Below, in pieces: positions 58,436 to 64,000 of a stretch of 64,000 bases of DNA. The translations under genes were made by a program, and so were the position numbers. Source of the stretch: Larix kaempferi. Taxonomy: Eukaryota > Streptophyta > Pinopsida > Pinales > Pinaceae. The stretch covers positions 186,001 through 250,000 of the forward strand of contig BSBM01000965.1 of NCBI GenBank assembly GCA_027924585.1. Direction: 5' to 3'. Every line of letters begins with the position of its first letter. Positions within the stretch are counted from its first letter, which is position 1. The notes below the pieces were generated by a model. It ran no database searches, had not been told where the DNA came from, and saw only the letters and a list, made by a program, of their open reading frames with translations.

Positions 58436-59110
58436 TAAGTCTAGAACAAATAAAATAGAATATAGTTCTACTTTCCTAGATCAATAGAAGTGAAAACTAG
58501 TAGATAGATAGCTTACCTCATATTTCCAGATCCCTTTGCTCTTTGTTGATCCAATGCTCTAGCGTCGTAAGATCTCAAGCTGCAAGACCTTGTTGAACAT
58601 ATAGATACAAGAAAACAGTGAAAGCATACATTTCATATGATTTATCTAAGTTAACAGTTAAGGAAGAAAACTCTAAACATCATCATCAATGAGACAACAG
58701 TTTATGTAAAGAGATTATATTAACTGTATAAAAGTGGGAATTACATAGAAAGGATGAAGGTACAACCAAAGCCTCAACTTTGCATCCTCCATCCAACATG
58801 TCCAAGCCAAACCTCCAACATGGTATAAGCTTCCCAATCACCAATATGGGTTCTACCAGCGTAAGGGCACCATAGACCTTCCCCCCTCCCATGGAGAGAG
58901 TGGGTGTTTACATAGGGCTAAAGAGATAGGGTAGGTTGAGGATTAAGGGGAGATGGTTAAGGGATCTTTCCATAAGGTTAGGAATTGAAATGGCACCTCA
59001 CCTAGAGCATAGGGGTAGGCCTCCACATCACTCATCTTTGAGAATGGGCTCGAAGATACTCTTTTATCCAAATAAATGACATCGTCGCATGTTGCATTAG
59101 GACAAACTAC
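58436..59110 (-). repeat. 5' LTR of D-prime, incomplete
   Basis: Matches 55560-56215 with many substitutions. Similarity stops near 59110, so the U3 start (TGTTGATG) seen in the other copy is missing here. Confidence 0.55.
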
Positions 59111-60599
59111 GACATCGCATGTTGCACAAGGGTAGATTGCGACGACTTTGAAAAGTAGGTCAGTTAAGCCCTCCAGTCATGGGAAACTTCAGGGATGTGT
59201 TTTTACTCTAAAATGAGTTTAGGTAAAATAGCAAAGAGTTTACACAATGGTCAAGATGATGACATTATCACAACGGTCATGATGACAACACTTGGTCATA
59301 ATAATGGTACTTGCAACAGTCATGATGACGACACTAGGTCATGACAACGACACTTGCAACACTTGTGACACTTGCATAAGGGTGACGACATTTTGGTGTA
59401 ACAGTACCAGCTACGCTGAAAGATTTGGAAGAACTCAGGTGAAACAGACTGAGTCAATAAGGATGGCCGACGTGCAATAGTCAAGAGATCTGAGGAGTGG
59501 CTGACACTGGGCTTAGGACTTCCTTTGAACAAGAGCATGAGTAGATGGATAGACTTAGGTAGCATAGACTCGACATAAACTGTGCAATGCAGGAGGCATT
59601 ACGAAGGGCTCCACAATGACTTGAATCTTAACCAATCGGTGGAGAAACTAAGAAACAAGTACAACTCCTAAGGTCCAACTATAGTCCTGACTCATAGTGT
59701 ATGGAGTGGAATGAATGCTCTGTTCAAAGGCGACACAACAGCTGCCAACAGGAAGTAGTAACCATAATCCCGTCTAGCTTTTTGGAATATTTGATTTTTT
59801 TGGTCTTTTTCATATCTGGGAAAAGCTTGAAAAGGAATAAAATTGCTTAAAGTACAACAAGTGAGGGAACAAGTGTCAAACAGCGAGCAGGCTAGTTCCA
59901 AGCAGTGGAACATACCTATGATCAAGGAAAGGAATGGTATGCAGGATGTGGACACTCAGGGGGGTGTTCCCTCAGGGTCGAAAGGTCATCAAATTGTGAA
60001 GGGAAAATATAAGCTCTGCAGGGCTCGACAGGGAAAAGTCCTCAGGCACTAGGCTAACAACTGAGTAAGCGGGAGTTGGCACAAGGCTCAAGCAGTAAAC
60101 AAGATGATGCAATGAAATCACAACATGATATAACTGAGGGGAGTCCTTAAGGGAGATGGCCAGCATAAGACAAAGTAGAGTATGAGTCTTTATTGCAACG
60201 TCATGGAGTAACTACAAAGGACTCCCAATCCTAAGGACAAACAATGGCATGGGAACCAGAATGCACAAGGGGGTTCTAACTAGGGTACCCATGTTCAGAA
60301 AAGTCCTACCGCTACATAACAACACTTCTATAGTAGTGTGAAGGTTTTGTGTCGGTTACAAAGCGGGGTCACACCTAGGGTTTATGAAAATGGTCAACAG
60401 GTCAAATGCATAATACACATGGAAATGGCATCTAACCTATATGCCAGGCGTGAAACGTACCTGCTGTAGGTGTGAAATGGTCCAGAACAGCTTTTGTCCA
60501 AGAAATATGATTAAAAAATACTACTCCAAGACATTATATTAGTCCATAACGGCACAAAACGGTAAAAACTATATACAAGTGGGTCCTGAAAATTATAAA
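59111..60599 (-). other. Noncoding 3' region of element C
   Basis: No ORF. A degenerate short repeat around GACGACACTTGCAAC/GGTCATGA occupies about 59250-59400. The rest shows nothing I can identify. Confidence 0.4.
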
Positions 60600-61003
60600 T
60601 AGTAATAAAAAATTACAATTTACAGTTCATTTTTACTATTCACCCATTTGGAGCTTTTGGTTAGTTTTCACCTGAAAGTTCAGTTGCCGATTTTGGGAGT
60701 TATAAGCGACTGTTCATCGAACCGTCCGGAGCAGTTTGGTAGTCTCATCCATACCTTTCATTTCAATGCTTTCATTTTAATTTTTTTAGCGGTGGGAGTT
60801 TTTGTTTGGCCAAGCCCTAAATGGCTTCGGCGTTACCTGTGGGCTATAGTTATGCGGGTCGCAGGTAGGGCAAGATACTTGTAGTCAATGCATAGATTGG
60901 CCACGGGTACCCGCACCTGTATACAAGTTAGCCCGCGGGTATGGTTGTGTAGTTGGTTTTTTAAAAGAAATTGACCAAAATGTTTGTTTGTCTGCACTCT
61001 AGG
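60600..61003 (+). promoter_or_regulatory. Upstream region of the antisense gene in element C
   Basis: Aligns with 25535-25209 of element B. It holds CGGGTACCCGCA and AGCCCGCGGGTATGG near 60900-60945 and ends with TCTGCACTCTAG just before the ATG, which could be a splice acceptor of a 5' UTR intron. A promoter role is inferred only from position and conservation between copies. Confidence 0.35.
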
Positions 61004-62277
61004 ATGCTTCTAGAGTGGATGGAGAGGGAGCATGATCAAGTTGATGAGGCCATGCGCAACAATGTGCAAGCACAATAGGCATTGCAATCATGTGGGTTGT
61101 ACCAATTCTGGAGTATAGGGGGTTCGAGGGCCCAAAATGTATTACTCCACTGCTTGATCGACTATTGGGATGTTGATGCACAAAACTTCAGTCTCAATGG
61201 GAAAATCCTCACACTAGAAGTGGAAGATATCTACTTCATAAGAGGTTTGTCCTGTCGAGGTGAGACGGCTAGTCTTAGGTCTCGTACTGTGGGTGGTGGG
61301 ATCAACGTCCAGGATTACATAGCGCGGTATTGTCTCGCAAACACACGAGCAGTGGGAAGTCAAGTGCCCATCAATTCCATAGTAGATCTGAGCATGAAAA
61401 TCATTGTGGCTACCTTAATGCGGATCACTGGATCTAAAGCCCTGCACCAGGCATCCAGGCCAGTGATGTTTTATGCATCACAATGCATGTAGCCTATAGT
61501 ATTTGATTGGTGTTCCACACTACTGGGGTCTATGAAGACCCAACTGACAGAATTCAAAGAAGGGAAGTCCAAAAACTTCGGGTATGGGAGTATCCTATGT
61601 AGCTTCTTCTTCTTCAAGAGTTCTGGGGCTTAGTCCGAGGGTGGATGTCCCTCCTCATAGTCTCCAAGATCCAGCCCTGACCTGGTGGGATGAGATCTTG
61701 ACATGACAGGGTGGTGGCTGTTTGGAATCACCATATACCGAGGAGTTCTTCCGTTGGTGGGACCGATAGGTCATTTCCATAGAGGACTACCCCCATGCAG
61801 GGATAGACTTCCGCCAGGATAGGGACATGCCACTCCCACCAGATGCAACGTTCAGAGACATTGGTGAGTACTCTTTTTAGGTTTTTGTGTATTAAATTTT
61901 TATGGATTTTTTATTATAGATGAAATGCAAAAATCTTTTTGGGTGTAGTATCACATGCTAATGTTTGACTATTTGCTCACAGACAAAGGCCCAGTGAGAC
62001 CTGATGGCTTCCCGAGACATGGTCGTTGGGGTAGGGGTAATGAGGCAGGTGATGTTGCAGTAGGGAGCACTCTACATACTTTGTGACACAACCTGTCATA
62101 GATGGTTGCTAGGGTTCCACAGATAGAGGTGGCGCAACTACCTAAGGCTATGTAGCTCCAAGTAGTGGGGGTTCCGGGTGATTGGGTGCGGCTACTGTAA
62201 CGGGTAGCCAATGCAGTTCAGTATTTCTATGAGACACATCCTGTCAGAGTGGAAGCTAGGTCTCCTTGGAGGGAGTA
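61004..62277 (+). pseudogene. Antisense PMD-like gene of element C, two exons
   Basis: Plus strand, opposite to the gag-pol of C. Exon 1 (ATG 61004 to 61863) reads MLLEWMEREHDQVDEAMRNN, LIDYWDVDAQNFSLNGKILT, LEVEDIYFIRGLSCRGE, GGGINVQDYIARYC, FDWCSTLLGSMKTQLTEF, and after a frameshift near 61620 EEFFRWWDR and DYPHAGIDFRQDRDMPLPPD. Exon 2 (61983-62277) reads KGPVRPDGFPRHGRWGRGN, then PQIEVAQLPKAM and VANAVQYFYETHPV. Stops at 61076 and 61490 and the frameshift disable it. Exon order, splice sites and sequence agree with element B. Family assignment to plant-mobile-domain proteins is by motif resemblance. The 3' end converges on the second RNase H, 176 bp apart. Confidence 0.65.
61864..61982 (+). 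other. GT-AG intron of the antisense gene in element C
   Basis: Donor TTG|GTGAGTAC, acceptor TTTGCTCACAG|ACAAAGG, 119 bp, T-rich. It joins the DI-D-KGPVRPDG reading in frame. The same intron is present in element B. Confidence 0.7.
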
Positions 62278-62453
62278 GATATCCCCGGATCTCATTTCTT
62301 GTATCGATATGTATATTTTTGAAGGCTACGGGCTCTAGTTTTGTATGACACTACCATTTTTGGACATATTTATATTAAAAAAACTTTGGTTCTCTGGTTC
62401 TACTATATGTGTGTATGTACAAATGTATGAATGTCTTCTTATATTTGTGTGCT

Positions 62454-62882
62454 TCATGATGAATGTGACAAATTCCAATCTAATACATAGTTAGCGTATG
62501 CATCATATATATGATTAACACTTCTCAGAACATGTATGTATGTAATTGAAACAAAATGATGTTCCAAGAGTCTTACCCTTAGGAATTTCCGTAGTAGCGT
62601 AGGATCTCGCACATGGTACTGCCCATTCAACTAAGACACAACTAGTTGTGAATCCAGGTGGACTTCTAAAGACTGGATGCCATGAGAAATAACATCCCTA
62701 AGTATCTCAATAACGACACTATACTCAGCCACATTGTTAGACATAGGACTCAGACAAGCACCTCCTGAAGACACAACTAGGTGGTCGGGTGAGACAATAA
62801 CCTAGGCAACAGAAGCAAGCTGCTGCGTATGATGGCTAGCACCATTTGCGAAACCTAAGAATGTAGGAGATTTCGCTGACAT
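62454..62882 (-). pseudogene. Second (archaeal-type) RNase H of element C
   Basis: Minus strand, about 142 residues, from an ATG at 62882 to TGA at 62454. It shows FANGASHHTQQL (Asn for the first catalytic Asp), NVAEYSVVIEILRDVI, HLDSQLVVS and a complete C-terminus, RDPTLLRKFLRVRLLEHHF to ANYVLDWNLSH. Stops follow SVA (the same TAG as element B) and VVS. The C-terminal part is missing from B. The domain would degrade the RNA strand during reverse transcription. Confidence 0.75.
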
Positions 62883-62993
62883 CTGTCAAGCAAATGAAAG
62901 CTAATCAACAAACCTGAAAACCAAAAGAAATATAAACTATCTACAGAAGCAACTATACAATAGTATACAAAAGTATAAGCCTGAACCAGAGGT

Positions 62994-64000
62994 TCAAGCG
63001 TAATATCGCTTGAGGTAGAGCCCATTTCTAGGGTCCTTCAAGATAGTCCCCTCATAGTCTTCTAATTCATAGTATCCTTTTTCCAGGGCACGCCTCACGA
63101 TGTAAGGACCGTGCCACATGGGGTTAAACTTGCCTTCCCCCAGGGGCTATTTAGCTTGGTCATATAAGAGGACCAAGTCACCTTTAGCATACTGTCGAGG
63201 ATGGACAGACCTATCATATTGAACCTTAACATAATGTTTGTTGGAATCTATAGCCACAACGGCATCTCGACGTTGCTCGTCAAGTTGCTCAAGGTGGATT
63301 CAATGTTGCTCAAGACCTATCGTATCAGGGAGGAGCTCTATGGCCAATTTAAGCGAAGGGATCTCGCATTCAATCGGTAAAAGTAACTCCACACTGTGAA
63401 CTAGCTGAAACAGTGAGAACCCGGTGGCAGTCTTGACTGCGGTTCGATACGCCCACAAAGCAAGATATAACATGATGTGCCAGTTGGTATTTCTTTGTTG
63501 GATGGTACATTGGAGAATGGTCTTCAAAGACTTATTGACTACTTCTACTTGACCATTCACTTGGGGATAATAAGAAGATGAGTGTTCTTGACGAAACCCA
63601 AGCTTCAGAGACAAATCCTCCATCATCTTGTTCTGAAAGTGACTGCCATGGTCAGTGACAATCTCTTTCGGAATACTGAACCGAGTGATAATTTGATTGA
63701 ATACGAAATGGGCTGCTGTAGCACCATTGTCTTTAACGGTAAGCATGGCCTTAGCCCATTTGGAAAAATAATCCACGGCCACTATGATATGGTGATGCCC
63801 TCCAGCCAAAGCTAGTTTGCAATACATGAAATCCACCCCTCATCTAGTGAAGGGACTGATGGTGACGACCGGATGAAGGGGCGCTAGATGAGAGCGTATG
63901 TTCCGAGAAAACACCTGGCAAGGGTGACATCTCTTCACAGCATTAACACAATCCTTAAATATGGAAGGCCAAAAATAACTAGCTCGCATAATACGTTGGG
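62994..64000 (-). pseudogene. Element C integrase, continues beyond the window
   Basis: Minus strand, colinear with element B 22650-23629: RCHPCQVFSRN, GVDFMYCKLA, VTDHGSHFQNKMMEDL, VNGQVEVVNKSL, MWHGPYIVRRALEKG and YLKRYYA at the end. The catalytic Asp, Asp and Glu are all kept. Stops at about 63837 and 63299 break it. The zinc-binding N-terminus and everything upstream lie off the right edge. Confidence 0.85.

Larger units (their letters stand above)
55531..59110 (-). mobile_element. D-prime: LTRs enclosing a D-type protease remnant and hairpin array
   Basis: Two minus-strand LTR copies (56546-55531 and 59110-58436) share a long block including a TATATAAA promoter and a stretch ending CTAGATTCA/CTAGACTTA. 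Between them are the end of the D-type protease (58385-57865) and a colinear hairpin array (57846-56547). Most of the D ORF, the leader and a primer site are missing, and the upper LTR is incomplete past 59110. The borders are approximate and no target duplication was found. Confidence 0.5.
40058..64000 (-). mobile_element. Tat-lineage gypsy element C with nested Copia-2, E and D-prime
   Basis: Minus strand. From the right: integrase, second RNase H, antisense PMD-like gene, long 3' region containing D-prime, purine tract TTAGGGAGCATC near 54728-54740, and 3' LTR 54727-53840 continued at 40094-40058 across Copia-2. The part upstream of the integrase lies beyond the window. Each block has its counterpart in element B. 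Confidence 0.75.

Overview
The window is repeat-dominated nuclear DNA of a land plant. Almost every recognisable coding stretch belongs to an LTR retrotransposon. Three things point to a plant: copia elements primed by initiator-Met tRNA (TGGTATCAGAGC primer sites), Ty3/gypsy elements with a second RNase H domain as in the plant Tat lineage, and a plant-mobile-domain-like (PMD-like) extra gene. I cannot decide between angiosperm, gymnosperm and fern. I recognise no host gene, tRNA, rRNA or CRISPR array. Most polyproteins carry in-frame stops, so most elements are dead copies; intact reading frames are noted individually. Family names (A, B, C, D, D-prime, E, F, G, H) are labels for this report only.

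Layout. 1-6160: element D, a Tat-related non-autonomous unit with a zinc-knuckle/protease ORF, a long array of variable hairpins and a 3' LTR. 6165-10684 (minus): gypsy G, gag-protease preceded by its LTR. 10876-12055 (minus): a gypsy RT-RNase H fragment, H. 12173-36558: gypsy A, whose two LTRs are flanked by near-identical 5-bp duplications (CTTGT/CTTGC). A is split by Tat element B (14715-25535, 3' end lost), and B is split by Copia-1 (25536-31737). A deletion fuses the truncated Copia-1 3' LTR to the integrase tail of A. A then ends with an extra ORF and its 3' LTR.

36564-40057 (minus): 3' end of another gypsy-like element F, with noncoding tandem repeats. 40058-64000 (minus): Tat element C. 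Its 3' LTR is interrupted by Copia-2 (40095-53834, perfect CACTA target duplication). The Copia-2 3' LTR is in turn interrupted by E (47190-53651, perfect GTTTT duplication), which has 2,026-bp LTRs and encodes one unrecognised 689-codon ORF. The 3' region of C also holds D-prime (55531-59110, minus), LTRs enclosing a protease remnant and a colinear copy of the D hairpin array. C ends with an antisense PMD-like gene, an RNase H and the integrase, which runs off the right edge.

How the parts work together. The gag-pol genes are standard retrotransposition machinery: capsid/nucleocapsid, protease, reverse transcriptase, RNase H and integrase. The unusual material is what they carry along. D and D-prime carry arrays of hairpins whose stems vary while loops stay similar. 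Copia-2 carries a second, unrelated array of short hairpins with compensating stem changes. B and C carry an antisense PMD-like gene with a GT-AG intron that survives retrotransposition. E carries a large unknown ORF and no enzymes of its own.
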